Positions 33,625-41,897 of a DNA stretch of 64,000 nucleotides are shown one piece after another (within the stretch, counting starts at the first letter, position 1; each line of letters begins with the position of its first letter). Origin of the DNA: Streptomyces uncialis (lineage in GTDB: Bacteria; Actinomycetota; Actinomycetes; Streptomycetales; Streptomycetaceae); contig NZ_LFBV01000009.1 in assembly GCF_001905345.1 (NCBI RefSeq), positions 186,001-250,000 on the forward strand. Direction: 5' to 3'. The position numbers and the translations under genes were made by a program. The notes beneath the pieces are model-generated. The model made no database searches, was not told where the DNA came from, and worked only from the letters and a program-made list of their open reading frames with translations.

Positions 33625-35892
33625 ATGTCAGTGCCGTGGTGTGCAATGGATGCCGTGCCCGTGCTCGAAGAACCGCTCAAGAAGGTGCTCGGCCCCGCCA
33701 CCGCGAAGGTGATGGCCGAGTCCCTCGACCTGCACACCGTAGGCGACCTCCTCCACCACTACCCGCGGCGGTACGCCGAGCGGGGCGAGCTGACCCGCCT
33801 CGCCGACCTCCCCCTGGACGAACACGTCACGGTCGTCGCCCAGGTGGAGACCGCCCGCGTCCTCAAGTTCAACGGCGGCAGCGGCCAGCGCCTCGAAGTC
33901 GTCATCACCGACGGCAGCGGCCGGCTCCAGCTCGTCTTCTTCGGCCGCGGCGTCCACAAGCCCCACAAGGACCTCGTGCCGGGCACCCGCGCGATGTTCG
34001 CCGGCAAGGTCTCCCTGTTCAACCGCAAGCTCCAGCTCGCCCACCCCGCCTACGAACTGCTGCGCCGCTCCCCGGACGACACCGGGGGCGACGCCGTCGA
34101 CTCCTGGGCCGGAGCCCTCATCCCGATCTACCCGGCCACCGCGAAGCTGGAGTCCTGGAAGATCGCCAAGGCGGTCGACGCGGTCCTGCCCTCCGTCACC
34201 GACGCGGTGGACCCGCTGCCGCCCGCGCTGCGCGAGGGCCGCGCCCTCGTCCCGCTGCCCGAGGCCCTGCTGAAGATCCACCGCCCGCACACCAAACGCG
34301 ACGTCGAGGACGCGCGGGCCCGCCTCAAGTGGGACGAGGCGTTCGTCCTCCAGGTCGCCCTGGCCCGCCGCCGCTTCAGCGACACCCTGCTGCCCGCCAC
34401 CCCCCGCCGCCCCGCCGCCGACGGCATCCTCGCCGCGTTCGACGACCGGCTGCCCTTCACCCTCACCGACGGCCAGCGCAAGGTCAGCGCCGAGATCTTC
34501 GACGACCTCGCCACCGAGCACCCCATGCACCGGCTGCTCCAGGGCGAGGTCGGCTCCGGCAAGACCATGGTCGCGCTGCGCGCCATGCTCGCCGTCGTCG
34601 ACGCGGGCGGCCAGGCCGCGATGCTCGCGCCCACCGAGGTCCTCGCCCAGCAGCACCACCGCTCCATCACCGAGATGATGGGCGGGCTGGCCGAGGGCGG
34701 CATGCTCGGCGGCGCCGATCACGGCACCAAGGTCACCCTGCTCACCGGCTCCATGGGCGTCGCGGCCCGCCGCCAGGCCCTGCTGGACCTGGTCACGGGC
34801 GAGGCGGGCATCGTCATCGGGACGCACGCGCTGATCGAGGACAAGGTCCAGTTCCACGACCTGGGCCTCGTCGTCGTCGACGAACAGCACCGCTTCGGTG
34901 TCGAGCAGCGCGACGCCCTGCGCGGCAAGGGCCCCAGCCAGGGCGAGGAGGGCATCCGCCGCACCCCGCATCTGCTGGTCATGACGGCCACCCCCATCCC
35001 GCGTACGGTCGCGATGACCGTCTTCGGCGATCTGGAGACCTCCGTCCTCGACCAGCTCCCGGCCGGCCGCTCCCCGATCGCCAGCCATGTCGTCCCCGCC
35101 GCCGACAAGCCGCACTTCCTGGCCCGCGCCTGGGAACGCGTCCGCGAGGAGGTCGGCAAGGGCCACCAGGCGTACGTGGTGTGCCCCCGGATCGGGGACG
35201 AGGAGCCCGACCCCGCCGACGCGAAGGCCCGCGCCAAGGCCGCGGCCAAGGAGGAGGCCGAGGCCACCGCCGACAAGCGTCCGCCGCTCGCCGTCCTCGA
35301 CATCGCGGCGGAGCTCGCCGCGGGTGCCCTGCGCGGGCTGCGGATCGAGGTGCTCCACGGGCGGATGCCGCCCGACGACAAGGACGCGGTGATGCGGCGG
35401 TTCGCCGCGGGCGACACGGATGTGCTGGTCGCCACCACCGTGATCGAGGTCGGGGTGAACGTGCCCAACGCCACCGCGATGGTGATCATGGACGCCGACC
35501 GCTTCGGGGTCTCCCAGCTCCATCAGCTCCGGGGCCGGGTGGGCCGTGGCTCCGCGCCGGGTCTGTGTCTCCTCGTCAGCGAGATGCCGGAGGGGAGCCC
35601 CGCGCGCGGGCGGCTCGACGCGGTGGCGTCCACGCTCGACGGCTTCGAGCTGTCCCGGATCGACCTGGAGCAGCGGCGCGAGGGCGATGTCCTCGGGCAG
35701 GCGCAGTCCGGGGTGCGCTCCTCGCTGCGGGTGCTCACCGTCGTGGACGACGAGGAGATCATCGCCGAGGCCCGCGAGGAGGCGACCGCGCTGGTCGCCG
35801 CCGATCCTGAGCTCGGCAGCCTGCCGGGGTTGCGGGTCGCGCTGGACGCGCTGGTCGACCCGGAGCGGGAGCGGTACCTGGAGAAGGGGTGA
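33625..35892 (+). CDS. recG: ATP-dependent DNA helicase RecG
   Basis: 755 aa. Acts on stalled forks and Holliday junctions. The N-terminal wedge/OB part is followed by the helicase motifs: Walker A GEVGSGKTM (about 308-316), TEVLAQQH, DEQHRFG (about 419), TATPIPRT, and the conserved C-terminal QLRGRVGRG. ATG at 33625 follows GGGGA by 9 nt; the ATG 7 codons later lacks one. Repeat block 4 begins right after the stop. Confidence 0.96.
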   Translation: MSVPWCAMDAVPVLEEPLKKVLGPATAKVMAESLDLHTVGDLLHHYPRRYAERGELTRLADLPLDEHVTVVAQVETARVLKFNGGSGQRLEVVITDGSGRLQLVFFGRGVHKPHKDLVPGTRAMFAGKVSLFNRKLQLAHPAYELLRRSPDDTGGDAVDSWAGALIPIYPATAKLESWKIAKAVDAVLPSVTDAVDPLPPALREGRALVPLPEALLKIHRPHTKRDVEDARARLKWDEAFVLQVALARRRFSDTLLPATPRRPAADGILAAFDDRLPFTLTDGQRKVSAEIFDDLATEHPMHRLLQGEVGSGKTMVALRAMLAVVDAGGQAAMLAPTEVLAQQHHRSITEMMGGLAEGGMLGGADHGTKVTLLTGSMGVAARRQALLDLVTGEAGIVIGTHALIEDKVQFHDLGLVVVDEQHRFGVEQRDALRGKGPSQGEEGIRRTPHLLVMTATPIPRTVAMTVFGDLETSVLDQLPAGRSPIASHVVPAADKPHFLARAWERVREEVGKGHQAYVVCPRIGDEEPDPADAKARAKAAAKEEAEATADKRPPLAVLDIAAELAAGALRGLRIEVLHGRMPPDDKDAVMRRFAAGDTDVLVATTVIEVGVNVPNATAMVIMDADRFGVSQLHQLRGRVGRGSAPGLCLLVSEMPEGSPARGRLDAVASTLDGFELSRIDLEQRREGDVLGQAQSGVRSSLRVLTVVDDEEIIAEAREEATALVAADPELGSLPGLRVALDALVDPERERYLEKG

Positions 35893-36435
35893 TCCTTTCG
35901 CTCACGCCCTGGGTTTCTTGTGCTGGGCGTACGTGCTTCCCGCGCGGGCCGTCCGTGGGTGCGCAGTTCCCCGCGCCCCTTCGGGACGCGTCCGGCCGGT
36001 TTTTCGGGTCGGTGCAGGTCGGGATCCTCCGTCCCACCCACGCCCTCCCGCAGACTGAGAACAGCCCCAGGTGGGCGCCCCCGAAGGGGCGCGGGGAACC
36101 GCGCGAGCAACCATGGACCACCCGCACCCGAACGGGAACCGCAAGGGGCGCCCCCGAAGGGGCGCGGGGAACTGCGCGAGCAACCAAGGACCACCCGCAC
36201 CCGAACGGGAACCGCAAGGGGCGCCCCCTCAGGGGCGCGGGGAACCGCGCGAGCAACCAAGGACCACCCGCACCCGAACGGGAACCGCAAGGGGCGCGAC
36301 CCAGGGGCGCGGGGAACCGCGCACCCCACGAGCGACCCGTGCAGGGACGAAGTGGGCCCAGCACAAGAAACCCGGGTGCGCGAGCGAAGGCGACCCGCAC
36401 CGCAATCCTCGCAAGCGCAAGCGAAGGCGAGCTGC
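35893..36435. repeat. Intergenic repeat block 4 (four near-identical direct units)
   Basis: One complement-orientation core at 35961-35979, a central module TTTTTCGGGTCGGTGCAGGT near 36000, then direct cores at 36086, 36159, 36232 and 36304, at 73, 73 and 72 bp; three contain GGGGAACCGCGC instead of GGGGAACTGCGC. Units share GAGCAACCAAGGACCACCC and CACCCGAACGGGAACCGCAA. The first two have the hairpin GCGCCCC-CGAA-GGGGCGC. The block ends with AAGCGCAAGCGAAGGCGA. No gene is present. Confidence 0.92.
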
Positions 36436-36504
36436 CGGGGCCCGGGGGACGCCATATCGTGGGCGTGACCGTGACCGACCGCTGCCGAAGGGCAAGACGC
36501 ACCT

Positions 36505-37107
36505 ATGACCCGCGTGATCGCCGGAGCCGCCGGAGGACGACGGCTGGCCGTCCCCCCGGGGACCGGTACCCGCCCCACCTCCGACCGCGCGCGTGAAGGA
36601 CTCTTCTCGACCTGGGAGTCCCTGCTCGGCACGCTGCACGGCATCCGGCTGGCGGACCTGTACGCGGGCTCCGGCGCCGTCGCGCTGGAGGCGCTGTCCC
36701 GCGGCGCGGCCCACGCGCTGCTCGTCGAGGCGGACCCCCGCGCCGTCCGCGTGATCAAGGAGAACGTCCGCGTACTGGGGCTGCCGGGCGCCGAGGTACG
36801 GCCCGGGAAGGCCGAGCAGGCCGTCGCCGGACCGGCCCCCCAGGAGCCCTACGACGTGGTGTTCCTCGACCCGCCCTACGCCGTCCCGGACGGCGATCTT
36901 GGCGAGATCCTGCTCACACTCCGTGCCCAGGGCTGGCTCACAGGCGACGCGCTCGTCACCGTGGAACGCGGTACCAGGGGAGGCACGTTCCCCTGGCCGG
37001 AGGGTTTCGAGGCCGTCCGGTCCCGCCGCTACGGCGAAGGGACCCTTTGGTACGGTCGCGCCGCCGCCATCAGCGACACCGCGCCCACGTGCGAAAACGC
37101 CCCATGA
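36505..37107 (+). CDS. rsmD: 16S rRNA (guanine(966)-N(2))-methyltransferase
   Basis: 200 aa. The N-terminal MTRVIAGAAGGRRLAVPPGT, RPTSDRAREGLFSTW, SAM-binding LADLYAGSGAVALEALSRGA and the catalytic FLDPPY (about 120-125) are the RsmD signature. It methylates G966 of 16S rRNA. The stop overlaps the possible ATG of coaD (ATGA). A moderate Shine-Dalgarno (AAGGGCAAG) sits 11 nt upstream. Confidence 0.95.
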   Translation: MTRVIAGAAGGRRLAVPPGTGTRPTSDRAREGLFSTWESLLGTLHGIRLADLYAGSGAVALEALSRGAAHALLVEADPRAVRVIKENVRVLGLPGAEVRPGKAEQAVAGPAPQEPYDVVFLDPPYAVPDGDLGEILLTLRAQGWLTGDALVTVERGTRGGTFPWPEGFEAVRSRRYGEGTLWYGRAAAISDTAPTCENAP

Positions 37108-37133
37108 CCGGACCGGAGAGCGAGGGAACTGAG

Positions 37134-37628
37134 TTGCGCCGCGCCGTCTGTCCGGGGTCATTCGACCCCATCACCAATGGCCATCTCGACATCATCGCCC
37201 GTGCCTCCAAGCTGTACGACGAGATCTATGTCGCGGTGATGATCAACCAGTCCAAGAAGGGACTGTTCACGATCGAGGAGCGGATCGAGCTGATCCGCGA
37301 GGTCACCGCCGAGTACGGCAACGTCGTCGTGGAGTCCTTCCACGGCCTCCTGGTCGACTTCTGCAAGCAGCGCGACATCCCCGCGATCGTCAAGGGGCTG
37401 CGGGCCGTCAGCGATTTCGACTACGAACTCCAGATGGCCCAGATGAACATCGGCCTCTCGGGGGTGGAGACCCTCTTCGTCCCCACCAACCCCACCTACA
37501 GCTTCCTGTCGTCGTCGCTGGTCAAGGAGGTCGCCGCCTGGGGCGGCGATGTCTCCCACCTGGTTCCGCCGACCGTCCTCGGCGAGCTGGGGGACCGGCT
37601 GCGCGAGCGCGGGAAGGCCGGGGACTGA
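37134..37628 (+). CDS. coaD: Pantetheine-phosphate adenylyltransferase
   Basis: 164 aa from TTG at 37134, which has GAGGGAACTGAG just upstream and gives LRRAVCPGSFDPITNGH, the usual N-terminus. An ATG at 37104, overlapping the rsmD stop, would add 10 residues but has no Shine-Dalgarno. The enzyme makes dephospho-CoA. The nucleotidyltransferase signature is GSFDPITNGH (8-17) and the C-terminal SSSLVKEV (about 125). Coupled with rsmD, as in many bacteria. Confidence 0.96.
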   Translation: MRRAVCPGSFDPITNGHLDIIARASKLYDEIYVAVMINQSKKGLFTIEERIELIREVTAEYGNVVVESFHGLLVDFCKQRDIPAIVKGLRAVSDFDYELQMAQMNIGLSGVETLFVPTNPTYSFLSSSLVKEVAAWGGDVSHLVPPTVLGELGDRLRERGKAGD

Positions 37629-37737
37629 GCCCTGCCCCCTTGCTGATGGTCCGTCACCAGGTGTCGGGCCGGTGCCCTCTGCCCTTACAGTCGCCTGGTC
37701 CGTCTCACATCAAGGCACAGGGAGTGGCGAGCACACG

Positions 37738-38868
37738 GTGGACGTGCAGAAGAAGCTCGACGAGATCGTCACGACGGTCGGCAGCGCCCGCTCCATGCCC
37801 ATGTCCGCCTCGTGCGTGGTCAACCGGGCCGAACTGCTCGCGCTGCTGGAAGAGGTGCGCGAGGCGCTGCCCGGCTCGCTCGCCCAGGCGCGTGAGCTGA
37901 TCGGCGGCCAGGAGGAAGTGGTCGCCCGCGCCCGCGAGGAGGCCGGCCGGATCATCAGCGCCGCCCACCAGGAGCGCGGCTCCCTGATCGCGGACACCGA
38001 GGTCGCCCGCCGCTCCCAGGACGAGGCCGAGCGCATCCTCACCGAGGCCCGCGAGGAGGCCGTCGAGATCCGTGCCGAGGCCGACGACTACGTCGACTCC
38101 AAGCTCGCGAACTTCGAGGTCGTCCTGACCAAGACCCTCGGCTCGGTCGGCCGGGGCCGCGACAAGCTCCTCGGCGCCGCTCCCGGCGACCACCAGGACC
38201 CCGACTACGCCGAGGCCCCCGAGCGCAGCCACGACCCCGAGACCCTGCGCCGCCGTGCCGACGAGTACGTCGACGTCAAGCTCAGGGCCTTCGAGGCCGT
38301 CCTCGCCAAGACCCTGGACGCGGTCGGCCGGGGACGGCAGAAGCTGCACGGCAGGGTCGTCGAGGACGAGCTCGGCTCGCTCGGCGAGGGAGCGGACTCC
38401 CCGCGCCCCACCAGTGACGCCGACTACCTCGCGGACCTCGCCGCGCTCTCCGAGCCGGCCGCCGCGGCACCCTCCCGGGGCCGCCGCGCGGCCCCGCCGG
38501 GGCCCCCGCCCGCCCCGCCCGCGCCTCCGGCCGTCCCGGCGCCCGCCATCCCGGCCCAGGCGCCCGCGCCCGCGTACGCGGAGCAGGAGCAGTACGGCTA
38601 CGCGCAGCAGCAGGACCCGTACGGATACCAGCAGGTCTACGGCCAGCAGCAGCACACGTACGGCTACCAGGACCAGGACCCCTACGGCTACGCGCAGCAG
38701 CAGCCCGTACCGCAGACGTACGAGGGGGCGGCCCCGGCGCACGGCGGCTACGAGGTGCCCGGCCAGCAGGCCGCCCCGCAGCCCACGACACTGGACGAGA
38801 CCAGTCTCTTCGACACGACCATGATCACGCCGGAGCAGCTGCGCCAGTACGAGCAGGACCGGCCGTAG
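37738..38868 (+). CDS. DivIVA-like coiled-coil protein
   Basis: 376 aa. The N-terminal 200 residues form long coiled coils (RAREEAGRIISAAHQERGSL and further), with two copies of a YVDxKLxxFEVVLxKTLxxVGRGRxKL element (about 119-146 and 178-205). The C-terminal third is Pro-rich then Gln/Tyr-rich with repeated YGYAQQQ and DPYGYQ. This layout matches a Streptomyces family annotated as cell-division initiation or ATP-synthase-B-like proteins; true function is not established. GTG at 37738 is chosen for the MDVQKKLDEIV start. An in-frame GTG two codons later is possible. Confidence 0.85.
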   Translation: MDVQKKLDEIVTTVGSARSMPMSASCVVNRAELLALLEEVREALPGSLAQARELIGGQEEVVARAREEAGRIISAAHQERGSLIADTEVARRSQDEAERILTEAREEAVEIRAEADDYVDSKLANFEVVLTKTLGSVGRGRDKLLGAAPGDHQDPDYAEAPERSHDPETLRRRADEYVDVKLRAFEAVLAKTLDAVGRGRQKLHGRVVEDELGSLGEGADSPRPTSDADYLADLAALSEPAAAAPSRGRRAAPPGPPPAPPAPPAVPAPAIPAQAPAPAYAEQEQYGYAQQQDPYGYQQVYGQQQHTYGYQDQDPYGYAQQQPVPQTYEGAAPAHGGYEVPGQQAAPQPTTLDETSLFDTTMITPEQLRQYEQDRP

Positions 38869-38954
38869 GGCGGCGGGCCGGGCCCTCCCGGCCCGGGGCG
38901 CCGCCCGCGCGCGGCCCGGCTCCCGGCCTCCCGGACGGGGAGGCATGGGGCCGA

Positions 38955-38984
38955 TTGGGAGGAGAGCGAAAGGTCCAGTATCCT
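38955..38984 (+). promoter_or_regulatory. Predicted promoter of the yceD-rpmF-rnc cluster
   Basis: TTGGGA (38955-38960), an 18-bp spacer and TATCCT (38979-38984), about 105 bp before the YceD gene, in an AT-richer stretch. Confidence 0.5.
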
Positions 38985-39088
38985 GGCTCTTCGGTCGTGT
39001 GCTGCATGCGTACGACCGCTCCCTTCGCAGCTCGCCGGACCCCATTGCCATGGGCTACGGCAGCCGCTCCGAATGATCGAAAGCAGGA

Positions 39089-39742
39089 ATGGCCCTGAAA
39101 GCCCGCCTCGACCACCGCGATCCCCTCGTGTTCGATACGCACGAGCTGGGTCGGCGTCCTGGTGCGCTCCAGCGGCTGACCCGCACGATCGACGCGCCCT
39201 CCGGGGACGCCGTCTTCGGTATCCCCGGTGTGATCGGAGTGCCCGCGGGCGCCCCGGTCAGGCTGGAGATACGCCTTGAGTCGGTCATGGAAGGGGTGCT
39301 TGTCACAGGCACCGCCCATGCGACGGCCGAAGGGGAGTGCGTAAGGTGTCTGGAGTCGCTGGAGCTTGAGCTCCAAGCGGACTTCCAGGAGATGTTCTCG
39401 TACCCCGATGGCGATGAGCGGGGCCGTGCGATCACGGAACCGGGCGACGACACCGAGAACGACGAGGACAGGCTCTTCATCGAGGACGGAATGTTCGACC
39501 TCGAATCAGTGCTGCGCGACGCGGTGGTGCTCACGCTGCCCATGCAGCCGGTGTGCCAGGACGACTGCCAGGGACTGTGCTCCGAATGCGGAGTACGGCT
39601 GGCGGACAACCCGGACCACCGCCACGACGCCGTCGACATCCGTTGGGCGGCACTGCAAGGACTCGCTGATTCCATCCAGGACGGCGAGAAGGACGACATG
39701 AGCGGCGCCGAAGCGGGCGTCGACGAGAAGCAGGAGAAGTAG
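39089..39742 (+). CDS. YceD/DUF177 family protein
   Basis: 217 aa. The pattern FDTHELGRRPGALQRLTRT, the segment ATAEGECVRCLESLELELQA, and CQDDCQGLCSECGVRLADNP (four Cys, probably zinc-binding) are typical of YceD proteins, which lie before rpmF in most bacteria and are linked to 23S rRNA accumulation. ATG is preceded by AAGCAGGA. The rpmF GTG follows the stop after 2 bp, a conserved arrangement. Confidence 0.92.
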   Translation: MALKARLDHRDPLVFDTHELGRRPGALQRLTRTIDAPSGDAVFGIPGVIGVPAGAPVRLEIRLESVMEGVLVTGTAHATAEGECVRCLESLELELQADFQEMFSYPDGDERGRAITEPGDDTENDEDRLFIEDGMFDLESVLRDAVVLTLPMQPVCQDDCQGLCSECGVRLADNPDHRHDAVDIRWAALQGLADSIQDGEKDDMSGAEAGVDEKQEK

Positions 39743-39744
39743 CC

Positions 39745-39918
39745 GTGGCTGTTCCGAAGCGGAAGATGTCGCGCAGCAACACGCGCCACCGCCGGTCGCA
39801 GTGGAAGGCTGCGGTCCCCAACCTGGTTGCGTGCGAGCGCTGCCACGAGCCCAAGCTGCAGCACATCGCGTGCCCCGCTTGCGGCACGTACAACAAGCGC
39901 CAGGTCCTCGAGGTCTGA
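39745..39918 (+). CDS. rpmF: 50S ribosomal protein L32
   Basis: 57 aa. Reads MAVPKRKMSRSNTRHRRSQW, then CERCHEPKLQHIACPACGTY with a four-Cys zinc site, then NKRQVLEV at the C-terminus. The GTG start is 2 bp after the yceD stop. This is a short gene in the conserved yceD-rpmF-rnc arrangement. Confidence 0.96.
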   Translation: MAVPKRKMSRSNTRHRRSQWKAAVPNLVACERCHEPKLQHIACPACGTYNKRQVLEV

Positions 39919-39937
39919 GCGGCTGGTGAGGGGCACG

Positions 39938-40792
39938 ATGCCAGACGCCAAGAAGAGTGACCCCGGTCTGCACGGGGGTGGCTCGACGGCTTCGTCCCAC
40001 ACGCTTCTGGAAGGGCGGCTCGGCTATCAGCTGGAGTCCGCCCTTCTCGTGCGTGCGCTGACCCACCGCTCGTACGCGTACGAGAACGGCGGTCTGCCGA
40101 CGAACGAGCGGCTGGAGTTCCTCGGGGACTCCGTGCTCGGCCTCGTCGTCACGGACACCCTGTACCGCAGCCATCCCGATCTGCCCGAAGGGCAGCTCGC
40201 CAAGCTGCGGGCCGCGGTGGTCAATTCGCGTGCGCTGGCGGAGGTGGGCCGTGGACTCGACCTCGGTGCCTTCATCCGGCTCGGGCGGGGTGAGGAGGGG
40301 ACCGGTGGCCGTGACAAGGCCTCGATCCTCGCCGACACGCTCGAAGCGGTGATCGGTGCCGTCTATCTCGACCAGGGTCTCGAAGCGGCGGCGGAGCTTG
40401 TCCACCGGCTCTTCGACCCGCTGATCGAGAAGTCCTCGAATCTCGGTGCCGGACTGGACTGGAAGACCAGCCTCCAGGAACTCACCGCGACCGAGGGCCT
40501 CGGGGTCCCCGAGTACCTGGTCACGGAGACCGGGCCCGACCACGAGAAGACCTTCACCGCTGCTGCCCGCGTCGGTGGTGTCTCGTACGGCACCGGTACC
40601 GGCCGCAGCAAGAAGGAAGCGGAGCAGCAGGCCGCCGAGTCGGCCTGGCGGGCGATCCGGGCGGACGCGGACCGGCGGGCAGCCGCCGCCGAGGCCGAAC
40701 CGGAAGCCGACGAGCAGGAAGCCGGCGAGCAGCAAGCCGACGAGCAGGAAGCCCTGGCCGAGGGGAACGCCGACACCCCCTCGAACGCCTGA
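39938..40792 (+). CDS. rnc: Ribonuclease III
   Basis: 284 aa, longer than most RNase III because of an acidic C-terminal tail. The catalytic signature NERLEFLGDSVLGLVV and the second acidic cluster DTLEAVIGAVYLDQG are followed by a double-stranded-RNA-binding domain (DWKTSLQELTATEGLGVPEY to SKKEAEQQAAESAW). The last 45 residues contain EADEQEAGEQQADEQEALAE. In S. coelicolor the gene is absB, an antibiotic regulator and RNA maturation enzyme. ATG at 39938 with GAGGGG 5 nt upstream. Confidence 0.96.
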   Translation: MPDAKKSDPGLHGGGSTASSHTLLEGRLGYQLESALLVRALTHRSYAYENGGLPTNERLEFLGDSVLGLVVTDTLYRSHPDLPEGQLAKLRAAVVNSRALAEVGRGLDLGAFIRLGRGEEGTGGRDKASILADTLEAVIGAVYLDQGLEAAAELVHRLFDPLIEKSSNLGAGLDWKTSLQELTATEGLGVPEYLVTETGPDHEKTFTAAARVGGVSYGTGTGRSKKEAEQQAAESAWRAIRADADRRAAAAEAEPEADEQEAGEQQADEQEALAEGNADTPSNA

Positions 40793-40890
40793 GCGAAGCA
40801 GTTCCGTGAGGAGCGCCCACCCCCGACGGGGCGGGCGCTCCTCACGTCTCTCCCCCCGACCCGCCCTCGCGCCCGACCCGGAGGACACCG

Positions 40891-41751
40891 ATGCCCGAGC
40901 TGCCCGAGGTCGAGGTCGTACGCAGGGGGCTCGACCGCTGGGTCGCCCACCGCACCGTCGCCGAGGCCGAGGTCCGGCACCCCCGCGCGGTACGGCGTCA
41001 TCTCGCCGGACCCGAGGACTTCGCCGCCCGGCTGGCCGGTGAGCGGATCGGTGCCCCGCAGCGCCGGGGCAAGTATCTGTGGCTGCCGCTGGAGGGCGCC
41101 GACCACGGGGTCGCGATCCTCGCGCATCTGGGGATGAGCGGGCAGCTGCTCGTCCAGCCCGCCACCACGCCCGACGAGAAGCATCTGCGGGTCCGGGTCC
41201 GGTTCGCCGACACCACCGGCACGGAACTCCGCTTCGTCGACCAGCGCACCTTCGGCGGTCTGAGCCTGCACGAGACCACCCCGGACGGCCTCCCGGACGT
41301 CATCGCGCACATCGCCCGCGACCCCCTCGACCCGCTCTTCGACGACGACGCGTTCCACGCCGCGCTGCGCCGCCGCCGGACGACGGTCAAACGGGCGCTG
41401 CTCGACCAGTCCCTGATCAGCGGAGTGGGCAACATCTACGCCGACGAGGCGCTGTGGCGCAGCCGGCTGCACTACGACCGGCCCACCGCGACACTCACCC
41501 GCCCCCGCACCACCGAGCTCCTCGGCCATGTCCGGGACGTGATGAACGCGGCACTCGCCGTCGGCGGCACCAGCTTCGACAGCCTGTACGTCAATGTGAA
41601 CGGCGAGTCCGGCTACTTCGACCGGTCCCTCGACGCGTACGGACGGGAGGGACTGCCCTGCCACCGCTGCGGCACGCCCATGGCCCGCCGCGCCTGGATG
41701 AACCGCTCCAGCTACTACTGCCCCCACTGCCAACGCCCCCCACGGGCCTAG
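40891..41751 (+). CDS. mutM: Formamidopyrimidine-DNA glycosylase
   Basis: 286 aa. MPELPEVEVVRRGL has the catalytic Pro2 and Glu3; the helix-two-turn-helix is in LISGVGNIYADEALW, and the C-terminal zinc finger is CHRCGTPMARRAWMNRSSYYCPHC. It excises 8-oxoguanine and has AP-lyase activity. It is preceded by a 98-bp gap after rnc. Confidence 0.96.
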   Translation: MPELPEVEVVRRGLDRWVAHRTVAEAEVRHPRAVRRHLAGPEDFAARLAGERIGAPQRRGKYLWLPLEGADHGVAILAHLGMSGQLLVQPATTPDEKHLRVRVRFADTTGTELRFVDQRTFGGLSLHETTPDGLPDVIAHIARDPLDPLFDDDAFHAALRRRRTTVKRALLDQSLISGVGNIYADEALWRSRLHYDRPTATLTRPRTTELLGHVRDVMNAALAVGGTSFDSLYVNVNGESGYFDRSLDAYGREGLPCHRCGTPMARRAWMNRSSYYCPHCQRPPRA

Positions 41752-41784
41752 CCCGCCGGCCCGTTACCGACCACGGACGCCGAC

Positions 41785-41865
41785 GCCCCGACAGGGGCGC
41801 GGGGAACCGCGCGAGGACGAGAACCGCCCCGCACCCGAAGGGCGTCCGGGCCAGGCAGCATCCGG
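41785..41865. repeat. Intergenic repeat block 5 (single unit)
   Basis: One direct core GGGGCGCGGGGAACCGCGC at 41794-41812, followed by GAGGACGAGAACCGCCCCGC and ACCCGAAGGGCGTCC, in the short convergent gap between mutM and the CAP-domain gene. Confidence 0.75.
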
Positions 41866-41897
41866 CCACCGGAAGACCCCGGTTCGCCAAAGGCCCG

